Shown here piece after piece: positions 35,135-47,071 of a DNA stretch of 64,000 bases. The translations under genes and the position numbers were made by a program. The notes under the pieces were generated by a model that had not been told where the DNA came from, did no database searches, and worked only from the letters and a program-made list of their open reading frames with translations. The DNA lies in NCBI GenBank assembly GCA_001599755.1, contig BCHX01000003.1, positions 124,001 through 188,000 on the forward strand. Direction: 5' to 3'. The stretch is from Gliomastix tumulicola (lineage: Eukaryota; Ascomycota; Sordariomycetes; Hypocreales; Bionectriaceae). The first letter of the stretch is position 1, and the number at the start of each line of letters is the position of its first letter.

Positions 35135-36181
35135 GGGGACAAAACACTACTGGCTTTTCCAACAGCCATTGATCGATCGATTTGGAACAACACTCCGCTC
35201 CTGCAAGCCCATTTTCTTTTTTTTTCCTTTCCTTTTCTACATCAGCCGAATTTACCCGTGCGAGGCGTTTGCGAGTTTTGATGCTTGGAATCCCATCATC
35301 TGGCGGCAGGGATACCAGCAGGGCGTTTTTCTTTTTCTTACTTAGAGAGGGGACACACACATCATACGAGTGATTGATTCACCGCCGGAGAGATGATCTT
35401 AGCGACGCTGAAATGACTGCGACGATTCTATAAGGAATAGAAGGTGGCACGTGAGAGGAGGAAGGAAGAGCAGGCATTAGGCGTCAGGGGCATTGGGAGG
35501 CCATAGAAACATGATGAAATCAAAAATAAAGGAACATCTCCCACGAGCATGACAAGCGCGGCCTCGGAGCGATGCGGTGAGCACACATGCATGAGAACCG
35601 GACAGTGAACTCGTAAGACGGAACCTGTCAGACAGGACCAGTGAGACACCGGGCGGTGGTAGTGAGAGAGACCTGCAGCAGCCCAACCTCCGCGATCCCG
35701 CTGCACAGTCGACGGCTACCCACGGCCGGATACCCTGGGAAAACCCTGGATTCAGGCGGGCAAAGCGGAATTAAGAAGCGAGTCGGGGGGAATGGGAATG
35801 AATCAAATGGACAAAGAGGATTCGCTCCGGCCTCCAGGTTACCGGAACTCTCGGGGCGGGCTTGGTTTATCTCTCTCCCTACTACCTATTCTTAGGCGAG
35901 TTCTGTGTCTGAAGAGTCTTATTTATTAGCTCAAGTGCGATATCGGCCCACTTGTTGACGATGATCCTGCCCAACTTTAAATGCCACCAGTTTTCCATCA
36001 TCATCAGCTCTGACTGTCTCTTTGTCTCGTCTTTTTCACAACTTTATCCCGCTGCTCTCACGTTCTTCTGACGCTTGTTGTGGTTTTGCTCTGGAGCTAC
36101 TGTGCGAGCTTACTTACTCTTGTTCATCACTGAAAGATACCCCGATACCGCACCGCACTGCTAAACACACCCGCGCGCGCG
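35135..36181. other. Intergenic
   Basis: 3' flank of the trehalose gene (T-rich) and promoter/leader of the aminotransferase gene, with a pyrimidine-rich leader at about 36005-36180. No gene is seen. Confidence 0.5.
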
Positions 36182-37449
36182 ATGGCTGACTTTCCTCCCC
36201 CGCCCGTCAACACGATTGACTGGTCCAACGTCGGCTTCAAGATCCGCGAAGGTGTGTGCGCTCTCTGACTGACTCAGTTTCCATCTCTCTGCACACACCC
36301 TGCTCACTTCCTCCTGCTCCAGTCAACGGCCATGTCGAGTCGACCTGGAGCAAGGCCACGGGCGAGTGGTCGCCCCTCCGGTGGGTGGCCGACCCCTTCA
36401 TCCGCATCCACGGCATGTCGCCGGCCCTCAACTACGGCCAGCAGGCGTACGAGGGGCTCAAGGCCTTCCGCACGCCCACGGGGGGCATCTCCGTCTTCCG
36501 CCCGCAGCGCAACGCCGTGCGCCTGCAGCACTCGGCGGGCGTCATCAGCGTGCCCCCGGTCCCCGAGGAGCTCTTCCTCGAGGGCGTGCGCGCGGCCGTG
36601 GCGCTCAACGCCGAGTTCGTGCCGCCGCACGAGACGGGCGCGGCGCTGTACATCCGGCCGCAGGTGTACGGGAGCAGCGCGCAGCTGGGGCTGAGCCCGC
36701 CGGACGAGTACACGTTCCTCGTCTTCGTCGTGCCCACGGGGACGTACCACGGCACGCAGCCGACCAAGGCGCTCATCCTGGACGAGTTTGACCGCGCGGC
36801 GCCCAACGGCACGGGCAACGCCAAGGTCGGGGGCAACTACGCGCCCGTCCTGCGGTGGAGCGACGCCGCGCGCGTGCGCGGCTTCGGCATCACGCTGCAT
36901 CTCGACAGCGCGCGCCACGAGGAGATTGACGAGTTCAGCACGAGCGGCTTCATCGGCGCGCTCGTCGACGGCGACGATGTGACGCTGGTGGTCCCCGACT
37001 CGCACTGCATCATCGACAGCGTCACGAGCGACAGCATCCAGGGCATCGGCCGCAGCTTCGGCTGGACCGTCGTGCGCCGCCCCGTCAAGTACGGCGAGCT
37101 GCCCGCCTTCTCCGAGGTCATGGCCGCGGGCACCGCCGCCGCCCTCGTGCCCATCCGGTCCATCACGCGCGACGGTCTGGGATCCCACGGCGACGTCGTG
37201 CTGCCGCGCGACAGCGCCAAGGTCACGGTCGACGAGGAGAAGAAGGAGGAGACGGTCACCTTCATCCCCGCCGAGCAGGAGGACGCCGGCCCGCTGTGCC
37301 TGAGGCTGCTCACCCAGCTCAAGGCCATCCAGCTCGGCAAGGTGCCCGATGAGTTTGGCTGGCGGACCGAGATCACCAAGGCCGACACCAAGCTGGGCGA
37401 GGTGCAGGACACCAACGGGCACACGCCTACCGTTGACCAGCTGGAGTAG
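36182..37449 (+). CDS. Branched-chain amino acid aminotransferase (class IV, PLP)
   Basis: Two exons (36182-36251, 36323-37449), 398 aa. Family marks: NYGQQAYEGLKAFR, then the substrate region ALYIRPQVYGSSAQLGL, and the PLP lysine Lys191 in GNAKVGGNYAPVL. Further along come IIDSVTSDSIQGIGRSFGW and FSEVMAAGTAAALVPIRSI, the phosphate-binding part. It swaps amino groups between 2-oxoglutarate/glutamate and Leu, Ile, Val or related substrates. No mitochondrial presequence is evident (MADFPPPPVNTIDW), so a cytosolic form is likelier. Some fungal members act in secondary metabolism; this one has no such neighbours. Confidence 0.92.
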
Positions 37450-38786
37450 ACGTGAAAGCAAAATCTACGTTATGATGAACCAAAGGAAATGAAATGAAAA
37501 AAAGTTACTTGCTCTCTCTCCTGCCTAACCCACCCTCACTGTGAACTTCCCTGTGAACTTCCATAGCCCCTCTCGCGATGTGATCTAGAAGCTGGTCCTG
37601 GGCAGAGAAGCATCAGCCGGGTCTTCCACCGTCGTCTGTAGAAGCAGCCTCAGTCAGACCTAAGGAATAGGCAAAGGGGTGATGCCTCCATGCTTCCCCC
37701 CCTTCGGCCCCCTCTCGGCCCCCCCTCGGTCCTATTGCACACAGGGTCTGGGGAATGGGCATGACTCGCTTCCCACGTTGCTTGGCAGGGGGTGGAAGGG
37801 GGGGAAGCAGCCGCCCACGGGGGCGTCTAGTCGTCGGGTGCAGGACAGCGAGGCGTGCGTGTAATTACTTCGTAGTGTCCAGCCAGTGATCTAGTCTGAA
37901 GTCAATATAGGTGTTGAGATCCACGGGACGCGTGTTGAGCGGCCTCCAGTTCGAGCCCGGCGGAACGAGAGAACGGGAGTATGCATCAGCCTGTCATCCT
38001 CGTGGCACACTTTCGTGGTTGACATGTCACCTGCAATAGCCCGTTTCATGAGCCCATCTCCCCCCCCTCCCCAGGTCCCATCTTGGCCGCCGCCCCCAGA
38101 TCGCCATCGATCGGACTGCCCTCGCTTCGAGAGATGGCCCTGCAAGCCAATGCAAGCCATGGGCACCTGACTCGGGCAGCCCCGACGTACCCGGACTGGC
38201 GGGATCCTGGAGACCTTGCCTCCAGTCGGCCTAGTGTGCTCGTTGCCTCTCCTAGCGTCACTCTCCCTCACCTATGACGATGGGTGTTTTCCGCTTCACG
38301 CGGCTGTCCTTTATACCCGAACAAAAGGCGCCCGTTCTTTGACTTTCAATAGGCTAGACGGAGTGAGGAGTGGCGTGTGAGAGAGGGGGCGAGGTGAGCC
38401 AGTGAAAACTACTGGCTCGCTAGCCCGTTGAATTAGTATCTGACCACCACCCAATAGCACCAGCACTGCAAGCGCGAAAGCTTGTCCTGTTCGACCCGGC
38501 GGCGCGTTGTTGGAGGTGGGAGGGAGGGGAGGTAGGGGTGGATGGAACAAAAAGACAATACACGACACGAATGAGCTGGAGCTAGGAGCCTCCCTTTGGT
38601 TTGCGCTGGATGAGCATGGCCTCGACCTTTCTGCCGTCATCCGAACCTTCTCCTCTCTCTCTCTTCCTAACTCTGCATCTCCTTTGTTCATCGGTCGACA
38701 TATGCCAATTGAAGAGAGCGCCATTTTCTCCCTCTTTGTGATAATGAAGCGCCTGGCCTCATGATTGCCACCGCCATCGCCACATC
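37450..38786. other. Intergenic, 1.3 kb
   Basis: No supported gene. It holds the 3' flank of the aminotransferase gene and the promoter of the rhodopsin-domain gene. Confidence 0.5.
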
Positions 38787-40887
38787 ATGGAGGGCGTCGT
38801 CCAAGCTTCGGCGACAGCGGCAGCGGCAGCGGCTGCAGCAGCTGCAGCCGCTCTCGCTGTCCCGTCCAGCTTCGCGGGCGACCTGGCAGGGGAGATACTG
38901 ATGCGGGCGACGAGGATACAGGACTTCAACACGAGCGAGGGACTGCCTCCCGTGCGCCCGCCGCCTGGCATCGTCCCCGAGTTGCAGAATCCGCCGAATG
39001 CAGGGCAGGGGGGCAATGTGGCCGGTCTGGCCATCTGCATCAGTGCCGCGACGATTTTGTTTGCTGTGCGGTCGTATGTCAAGTTTCGCATACGGAGGAA
39101 TTATCTTGTTGAGGATGGTGAGTGCCTTGAATCCGGGGAGATGATGATGGATGCATGGATCACTGACTGACTGACTGCTGGACAGTGACGTGTACGATAG
39201 CTTGGGTATGGGCTGCTTCCTTTTCTTCTTCATGAGGGTGACTACTGACGGAAGCAGGTGCTGCTCATCTTCTACGCCTCGTGTGTGTTTGTCAGTACGT
39301 ATCTCCCGCGCACGCAACGAGTGAGAAGCAAACTGACACCTCTCAGTGATCTCCTACGACGTCGGATACGAAAGCGGCACCATCACCCGCGCGAACTACT
39401 CCCAAATGCTCAAGGTCTCCCCCCCATTCCCAACCCCCTTTCCTCTCTCTCTCCAGTCGTTGTTCTATCCCTAACACGTCTACTTCAGTGGCTCTACATA
39501 AGCTCCCTCGTCTACTGCCCAACCGCCTTCTTCACCAAAGTCACCCTCCTCCTCCTCATCGCCCGCGTCTTCACCGTCAGGACGGGCGTCACCTACGCCA
39601 TCTACGCCTTCATCCTCGTCCTCGCCCTCGCCTACATCCCCATCGAGATCACCAAGATCGACATCTGCAACCCGATCCAGTCGTACTGGAACCCGGCCGT
39701 CGACGGCAAGTGCCTCGACCAGCGCAAGATCTTCCTCGCGGACCTGGGAGTCGCCATCACGACGGACTTTGTCATCCTCGTCGTGCCGATCCCGCTGACG
39801 TGGAAGATGCGCACCGGGTGGCAGAAGAAGCTCAAGATTGTCGGTATGCTGGGCGCAGGAGGGTCGGCGCTGGGCGTGACGATATATCGGCTGGTGCTGG
39901 TGATCAAGTCGACGGACGCGGAGGGCCAGGCGCACTCGGACTTTATCCTGCTGGATCTACTACAGTGAGTGAGCCCGACTCCCAATCTCGCTGTGTCAGT
40001 CAGTAATTCGTGGGTTGACTGACGTTTCTAGGATTATCGAAATCACCATCGGCCTCTGCTGCTCCTGCCTGCCCGCCCTCAACATCCTCCTCGCCCACCA
40101 CTTCTACGGCAGACACTGGCTCGCCTCCCTCCACGGCGGCAGCGACCAGCAGCGCGACAGCGGCGGCACGTCCGGCTCCTCCGAGGCCAACGCCCGCGAC
40201 ATGCGCCGGCGCCACCCCTGGCTCTACTGCATCCTGCGCGGCATCGGCGTGTACAAGATCAAGTCCTTCTCCACGCCCAAGAGCCCCTCGCCGAGGAACA
40301 ACACGACGACGACGACGTCTGATAACACCAGGAAGTTCTCGAATACGTCGGCGCCGCCCTTGCGGCGGAATACGGTTGTCCCGGTGGGGATGGTGCCCCG
40401 GTGGGAGGGCGGCGAGTTTCTGGGGGAGGATGAGGAGGATCGGAAGGAGAGGGAGGAGCAGCAGCGGAGGAGGGAACAGGGGCGGCAGGTTGATTTTGAC
40501 CTGGAGCTGGCGATGCTCTCCCCGGGAGGGAGATTTCCCAGTACCGCGCCGATGTCACCTCATCATAACGACAGCTGGTTCGTCGTCGAGAGGGCTAACT
40601 CGGTGGATGGACGGAGGGAAGGCTGGCTCGAGGATACGAGCAGTGCCAACAAGACCACTAGTCAGGTAGACAATGGCGAGAGTAGTGGAGGAGGCCCCGA
40701 GAGCGGAGAGAGCAGCGGGAGTAGTAGTCGAGGCCATCTGCGGGTGGAACAGCCGGCTGCCAGCTCTAGAGGAGGGTCAAGAGGAGGATCAAGAGACCGA
40801 CAGCAGGGCGAGATTGAGATGGAACTCGCCAAGATCACCGGCAACAAGCCGTGGGAGATGATTTATGACGGAAGACATAACCACTAA
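38787..40887 (+). CDS. PTH11-like integral membrane protein (fungal rhodopsin domain)
   Basis: Six exons (38787-39117, 39186-39205, 39258-39294, 39347-39414, 39489-39964, 40032-40887), 595 aa. An N-terminal polyalanine stretch (about residues 10-23) precedes seven membrane helices of the fungal Rhodopsin_dom/SAT4 type. Signatures are YVKFRIRRNYLVED before helix 2, YISSLVYCPTAFFTKVTLLLLIAR, CNPIQSYWNP in an outer loop, and DFVILVVPIPLTWKM in helix 5. The C-terminal tail of about 250 residues is disordered, acidic and Ser/Gly/Arg-rich. There is no CFEM cysteine domain at the N-terminus. The family includes Magnaporthe Pth11, a presumed surface receptor; ligand and G-protein coupling are unknown here. 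The 20- and 37-nt exons are supported only by frame closure. Confidence 0.87.
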
Positions 40888-41250
40888 CAGCATAGACTTG
40901 TTTGGATCTATTATTTGGATAACGAATGACAACTCATATCACAAAAACACTCTGCTTCTGGTTAAACGCCCTGAGATTAGGAAGGTGTGAAGTTGGCCCG
41001 ATCACCATCACGCATCATCTCTGGAGCTTCCCCAGGGATGAAGGTAGCTAATCATTCATGGCATGGAAACATCGACTACTACTCTTACATGTATTTTGAA
41101 ACTCGTACATCCTGTTCTGTTGAAATCTTACAAAGGTTCCTTTCTGCCCTCACTTCAAGCTGCTTTCAGTTTCTAACCCAGCTTCATTCCAGCGCTCTGC
41201 CGTCCGCAATCACCATTTTGTTTCACTGCTAACCCTTCCATCCCCTTCGA
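40888..41250. other. Intergenic between convergent genes
   Basis: 363 bp between the 3' ends of the rhodopsin-domain gene and the F-box-like gene. Nothing else is seen. Confidence 0.5.
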
Positions 41251-41571
41251 TCAGTCCAACACCTTCCAGAGCCGCTTCTTGCGATCGTCAATAGGCTCAA
41301 CCCCGCGAAGTCTGAACTGCTGCATGATGGTGCGATAGTCTACTCCGTTGGACACGCCGCGAGAGCGAAGCTGTACACGCTCCAGCATCGGAAGCCGGAC
41401 ATGCACCCGAATCGCGAGTTGGATCAGGTCATGTACGTGCGGCAGGCCCGCGTCCCCTCCGAATCTGAACGCTCTGATATCCGGCGGGAAGAAATCCGCC
41501 CAGTACGACTCTGGCTCCTCCTCTGGCTCCTCCATCACCATCACCTCATCCTGTTGGCTGGGGATTCGCAC
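41251..41571 (-). pseudogene. In-frame continuation of the F-box-like protein beyond an amber codon
   Basis: Directly after TAG (41572-41574) the same frame stays open for 106 codons. It encodes coding-like sequence with an acidic stretch, the motif YWADFFPPDIRAFRFGG, and a basic tail KKRLWKVLD. Nothing initiates it: the first codon after the stop is GTG and there is no ATG nearby in frame other than an internal Met. It most likely belonged to the protein encoded at 41572-42729 before a nonsense change; readthrough or a sequencing error are the alternatives. Confidence 0.5.
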
Positions 41572-42729
41572 CTAGCGACCCTGCAGCTCGAGGGTCTGTA
41601 AGCCCGTCAGGTTTCGGATGAGCGTCTTGATGCTGAGTGGGAACACGCTTGAGCTGGATAGTCTGAGGTGCTGCAGCGAGTCCTTGAGGGGCGCGAGGGC
41701 GACCATGAGGGTGTGGATGTCTTTACGACGATGTCTGAAAAGGTGTCGGATGGCGCACTCATCCAGTTCGAGGATCTGGACGAAAGGGAAGATTGTCTTG
41801 AAGAGGCAGGGGACAACACCGGGCGCGATGTCGACATTCTTCAGAGAGAGGTGCGTGATCATGAGGGTAGGGAGAGCGCGGTTGTCGATTCGTATGGTCT
41901 CGCAGCGGAGCAGTCTGACCCGCGGGGAATCTTCGATGAAGTACGCGACTTTCTCAAGGCTTGCGAAGACCTCGGGGAAGACCTCCTGAGTGAAGACGTC
42001 CTCAGCGGCGACCTCCTCAACTTGACGCTTGAGGGGGACTCTCCCAATGACATTGACGGTACGAAGGCGAAGCAGTGGGAATTCAAACATATCTGGGATG
42101 ACGGTGGTGTCGCAGAAACGGAACGAGACCTCTTGGAGCGCGCGAGTCAGAAAGAGTGCAAATCCGCTGTCCTGGCTGAACTGAGGATACACGCTTTCAT
42201 CGATCTCTTGAAGAAGGACCGATGGTGTGAAGTACCCGGCGGGAACCACTTCCTCTCCTGTGATCGGGAGCTTATGACCATGTCGCCAGATGAAATCTTC
42301 AGTCCTACCACGAGGCAGCGTGTTGGGGTCGACAAGCGCCAGCCTGCGAAGGTGAGAAGCCTTCCCCCCTCGACGCCCTATCTCGCCCATAAGACTATAA
42401 CATGCGTAATTCTCCGGGTGATGGAAGTCGTCCGCACTATAGAAGCCGTCTCTTATCTGCGTTGTCGAGAGAGACACCCTCCTCACAGGAATGTGGTAGA
42501 GGAACTCCTCGATCACGGGCACGATCTTTAGGAGCCTGATATCTTTGGCCCACTGCAAAAGGTTCTCGAGGGTTTCCCGCGACCCCTCGAGGAGCCCGTG
42601 CTGCTCTTCGAGGGGTATGTCGCTGTCGCCGGTGAAGTCGTGGACGCAGTGGGCGCAGACGTTCTCGCAGATCTTCCTGATGATCTCAAGAGGGACAAAT
42701 GCGACGGGAGGCTTTAGAATGGCTACCAT
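41572..42729 (-). CDS. F-box-like / LRR protein, probably truncated by an in-frame TAG
   Basis: ATG at 42729, 385 codons to TAG. The N-terminus VPLEIIRKICENVCAHC looks like the first helices of an F-box and matches the start of the gene at 49705 (LPQEVLLVIFENFCSHCE). Later parts (LQTLELQGR, LRLSSSSVFPLSIKTLIRNL, HLSLKNVDIAPGVVP) have leucine-rich-repeat rhythm. F-box proteins recruit substrates to SCF ubiquitin ligases. The family is large and fast-evolving in filamentous fungi. The frame continues past the stop with coding-like sequence, so the protein as read is probably shortened. No intron that would skip the stop without removing LRR sequence was found. Confidence 0.65.
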   Translation of the reverse strand: MVAILKPPVAFVPLEIIRKICENVCAHCVHDFTGDSDIPLEEQHGLLEGSRETLENLLQWAKDIRLLKIVPVIEEFLYHIPVRRVSLSTTQIRDGFYSADDFHHPENYACYSLMGEIGRRGGKASHLRRLALVDPNTLPRGRTEDFIWRHGHKLPITGEEVVPAGYFTPSVLLQEIDESVYPQFSQDSGFALFLTRALQEVSFRFCDTTVIPDMFEFPLLRLRTVNVIGRVPLKRQVEEVAAEDVFTQEVFPEVFASLEKVAYFIEDSPRVRLLRCETIRIDNRALPTLMITHLSLKNVDIAPGVVPCLFKTIFPFVQILELDECAIRHLFRHRRKDIHTLMVALAPLKDSLQHLRLSSSSVFPLSIKTLIRNLTGLQTLELQGR

Positions 42730-44705
42730 CCTGGGCGAGTGATGAGGGAGAGAATTTGGATGAGTGATGGGGGGAGAGAAATAGCTGGGGGATTATGTGC
42801 AAACGGGCAAAAGCACGCCCAGAGAAGGCGTGGGAGGTGATGGTGATGTTGGAAGATTCAGATGGTGGGGTCGAGGCCACGAGAATTTGTTTTGGAAGTT
42901 GAATTTCTTTTCTTGAATTCTGCCCGATTTCTTCTCACCGCCCTTTCGTTGGTCACCCGTGGCACTGCACAGGACCCTTCTGGCTGTCGCTGTTGGTAGG
43001 GCCAGGTCCCTATAACGGCACGTCACTTCACTGTAGCACTTTATCGATAAGGTCCCGGAAATCGAGGTGTCTACCTCGAATAATATTTCGATATCAAGGC
43101 ACCTGCTGTTATACTAAGCGGGTCGACGAACGCCTACACGTGCGCGAGGCCGTCTCCCTCAAAACCAAGGATCGACTCCCAGCTCGACCAAGGCACTCTA
43201 CGGTTCAGACCTTGGCATGCAAACTTCTGGACGCCATCTGCTCGCATCCAGCTCCCTGGTGCCTCTCTTGCAAACTTCAAGGGTGCCTTTCCAAGTAATG
43301 GGAGCCTCCAAATATAGGCTCCCCTCCCCTCCCGCTTTGATAGCATTCGGCAGCGTCGCCGTACTTATTTCGGTGGGCAATTCGAGCCTCCCGAGAGCTC
43401 GATCAAGAATTGGGGGTTCATCTGGATGGCCTACGTACGACCTAGCTGAACAAACTTCCCAAACATCGCAGTGTCATTGGCTAGCTGGGCTCTGACCTCG
43501 CTATCTTCTGTCCTCAAATCTGATGAGGTACGTCCTACGAATCCAAGGTCATCTGAAGTCAATACAACTTCACAGCCACATGAGAAGCGTGAGTCAACTG
43601 GCCTTCTAGATTGGGACGAGGTCTTGCTAACGTGGCGAATTTCTCGCAAACTGGAGGCACAAGATGGCACCCTTGCAGGCCAACCGAGCACCAGCTTCAC
43701 ACGCATTCTCAAATGGGAAACTCTTGCTCTCCGGCGCATGCAAGGTCAGCTTCCAGACAGTAGAAGGGACTCTCCACGACCACGTTGAGCCTACACAGCG
43801 CCAGCGTGCCACCGAGAAAGATGAAGCCCGGGCAGCTCACGATTCCAAAGTCCAGAACACCCACTGGAGGGAGATAACAAAGGGAATGACGAGCTACTCG
43901 AGGCAATGAACCCCCTTGAGAAATGTCGTGGAAGTCGATGCTTTCATGTCAAGGCCGTCCAAGTTTCAAGAAATACGGTCATGCAATGTGAGTACGCCTC
44001 CCACGAAGAAGCTATATCATTTGCTCAATGCTCTCTTCGCTCTTTAGATGAACATTCCGACCCCTTTCGTTCTTGAGAAATATTCGATGAGGCAAATTAC
44101 GAGTTCTCCCCGACGTTCACGGTCGATCGACAGCCCAAGCTGGTACGAGCAGCGATCACGAAGTCAGCAACATGCCTTCCGCACCCACGACGTGCTCGAA
44201 TTGGCACTCCTTAGCGGCAGCTCGATACGAGCAAATCGCAATTAATCACACGAAGCTGCAAGGACGGCACAGGGAGAGAAATACTCGAATTGCAAGACGA
44301 GAGTGAGCCATGGTCCGTCCATACCAAAGGCTTCACGGGCATTCCGAGCAGACCATCCCTTCGAAGCAGATGCCGTGAGGATGGTATGCAGTACTGGGAT
44401 CAGGAGACGTGCGATGGGTTGCCTCGACGATGCGCTTGAAGAGTTGGGAGGGAGGGAGGGAAAAGGGAAGTGGATTTTGTGCCTACGGTTGACATAGTCA
44501 AGTGATCTTCCACCTTCAAACTTCTCCTTAGCGAATCACGCTGCTCAGTCAGGCTTCATTAGGGGTGAACTTCGTGCTTTTATTCGGGCTTCTCAGTCTC
44601 ACTAAAGTCATTCATAACAATCTATGGGTCATAAGGGAGTGGGCGGAGTGATATCAGGGCCACGCCGAGTCTCGTGGTAGGCAAACCTGCTGCCGGTAGA
44701 CAGAA
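42730..44705. other. Gene-poor stretch, 2 kb
   Basis: Contains only short, overlapping frames with no recognisable motif. Composition is nearer 50% GC than in the genes around it. It could be decayed sequence. No gene is called. Confidence 0.45.
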
Positions 44706-47071
44706 TCAATGGCCGGATGGCTTGACATCAAGCTCCTTCAGGGCCTCCACACGCTTGTTCGCAAGAAGCAGGAGTCTATCAACGGGGACCTTGCCGCCCA
44801 GGTTCTTCATAGAAAGCAGCTGCGCCGACTTGATCAGGTTCTTGATCTCCCGACCGTTGAGTCGCAGCTGCGAGAGCTCGTCGAGCGAGTCATCCGTCAG
44901 CTCAAACTTCTCCCGGCCCGCCTTCTCGATGAAGTTCACCCAGACCTGGCGACGGGCCTCCGGGCGCAGGTCGTGGTAGGGCAGGAACAGGTCCACGCGG
45001 GACTGGAAGGCGTGGTCGATGCTCGAGATGCGGTTCGTCGTCAGGAAGAGGATACCCTGGTAGTACTCGAGCTTGGTGAGGAAGATGGAGACGAGCTCGT
45101 TGCGGGCGAGGGACTCGCTGGTGCGCTCGCCGAGGAAGACGTCGGCCTCGTCGAGGAGGAGCATCGCGTTCCACATGCGGCAGAGCTCGAGGGCACGTTC
45201 GAGGGCGGCTTCGACCTCAGAGGGCTGGACGCCAAGGTCGCCCGCACTCATGGAGTACAGAGGGACACGCGAGCGCTCCGAGACAGCCTCGGCAGTGAAG
45301 GTCTTGCCTACGCCGGGAGGACCGAACATGAGGATGATGAGGCCGCGGCCCTTGTCGGCGACGAAGTCGTCAAAGTCGGAGGTAGACTGGCTCTTGTTCT
45401 CGACAAACGTCCACGCAAGCTCCTTCTCACCGCCGGGCAGCACAAGCTTGTCAAACGCCTCGTCGTTCCAGACCATGTTCTGCACCTCAGAGACGTTGAG
45501 CTCGCAGAAGCTCTTGGACTTGAGATCGAAGCCCTTGATCCAGGGCGTGGTCATGAGGAGCTCGTCGTCCGCCAGGGGCGAGAGGTCCTCGTTGCGCTCG
45601 GAGGGGCCCTTGGGCTTGGAGCTGGCCTCGATCTGGGCGACCTTGAAGGAGGACTCGAAGCCGTCGACGCCCACGATGTCTTCGTCGCCGCTCTCGGGCA
45701 GACGCTCGCCGTCTACAACGATCTTGCCGGCGGCGAGGGGTCGGAGGAGGGGCTTGACGATGTTGCAGCTTCGGTAGTAGGCGTAGGCGTCGATGCAGAC
45801 CTTTCCGGAGACCTAAATAGTCGTGTTAGCTGTAGTCAGGTACGACGACGGAAGGCATCAGTAACTTACCGGACGCTGCTGAGGCGCCGCCGTCTCGAGA
45901 AGGATCTTGGTGCCGTTCGCAACCTTGAAGTGATAGCCTCGAAGGCCAGCCCACTTGCTGCCACGCGCCATCGACTCCTCCCTGATCTTGGCCTCATCCG
46001 GCGCAAAGGAGATGGGGAAGACGGGCAGGCCGGTGACCTTCTTGTAGCCCGGGTAGTAGAGGATGCTCATGGACGTGCTCGTCCAGCCGGCCTTCTCGCC
46101 GTTCCAGTCGACGTACTCCATGGTGATGACCCATTGCGGGCCGGTATCCGTGACCCTCTTCTTGTACTTGACGACGCGGCAGATGACGTCGGCGCCGTAG
46201 AACCTGGTCTTGACGATGGAGCCGGGCGGGAAGATCTGCCAGACGTTCTCGAAGCTGACCTTGCCCGTGGCCTGCGTGTGCTGGCGCGAGATGACGGAGG
46301 GCGCGACGATGGGCGTGATGAAGGTCAGGAGGGCAGCGGCCGCGTTCTTCTTGGCGTCGCCGTCGGGGAGGTTGACGTAGTACGCCTTGAGCTCCTCCCA
46401 GCGATGGACGAGAGGCATGAAGGGCGGCTCAAAGGTCCAGTTGACGAGGTCCAGGTCCAGGTCCTGGTACTTGGCGAGGACGGTCGAGAGAACCTCGCGG
46501 ATGGCGGGATCCTGGATGGTGACGGAGTCGGTGACCCAGTGCTTCTTGACGAAGCGATGGCGGTGGATGATGGGAACCTTGCTCGTGCGGGCGTCGAGGT
46601 CGGCCCTCTCGTCGTCGACGTTGTCGAACTCGGCCCAGCGGTCAGGGCACGCGCCCATGGAGCAGTCGTGGTGGTACCACTTGCTCACGAGCTTGGTCGA
46701 GTAGCCGAGCTTGGCCGCCTGGGCCTCGCCGTGGCTCTTCTTGGCCAGGGGACGGATGTCGCCTACGCCGCCGAGGATCTCCTTGAAGGCGTCGTCTTCG
46801 CCGGGGCCGTTGGCAGGGTCGTCGATGTCCATGTCATCGGAGACGCCAGAGTCACTGTCGGAGCCGCTCTCAGGGCTGTAGTTCGGCTCGTCTGGTGATT
46901 GTTAGCGAGGAGACGAAGCGAGGAGACGAGGAATGTCGTCCTGAGTGGTGTCTTACCGAACGTATTCTTGTTAGGTCGTCGACGGGGACGCTTCACAGCA
47001 GGGGGAGGAGGCTGTGAAGCGGGAGATCGACGTGAAAGGGGAGACATCGCGGAGAAGGGCTTGCGGATCAT
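44706..47071 (-). CDS. AAA-family ATPase with N-terminal DUF7025-like region
   Basis: Three exons (46957-47071, 45870-46891, 44706-45812), 747 aa, counting from the ATG at 47071 (MIRKPFSAMS); the in-frame ATG at 47047 is an equally possible start. The N-terminus is Pro/Arg-rich (PAVKRPRRRPNKN) and then acidic (PESGSDSDSG). The middle region to about residue 400 is the uncharacterised module that precedes AAA domains in a large fungal family (FVKKHWVTDSV, MEYVDWNGEKAGW). The AAA domain has Walker A GPPGVGKT (about 543-550), Walker B LLLDEAD (about 597-603, Asp600/Glu601), sensor ILFLTTNR, and FQSRVDLFLPY with the arginine-finger position. It is likely a hexameric remodelling ATPase; the role of the family is not established. 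Confidence 0.88.

Noticed and set aside
36304..37461. Minus-strand open frame of 385 codons opposite the aminotransferase gene
   Set aside because: Antisense shadow with low-complexity Arg/Gly/Ala/Val composition; the plus-strand gene has all PLP-enzyme motifs.
44709..46898. Very long plus-strand open frame (729 codons) opposite the AAA ATPase gene
   Set aside because: It is the antisense shadow of a GC-rich coding region: rich in Gly/Ala/Arg/Leu/Val/Asp, no domain, and it mirrors the well-supported minus-strand exons.
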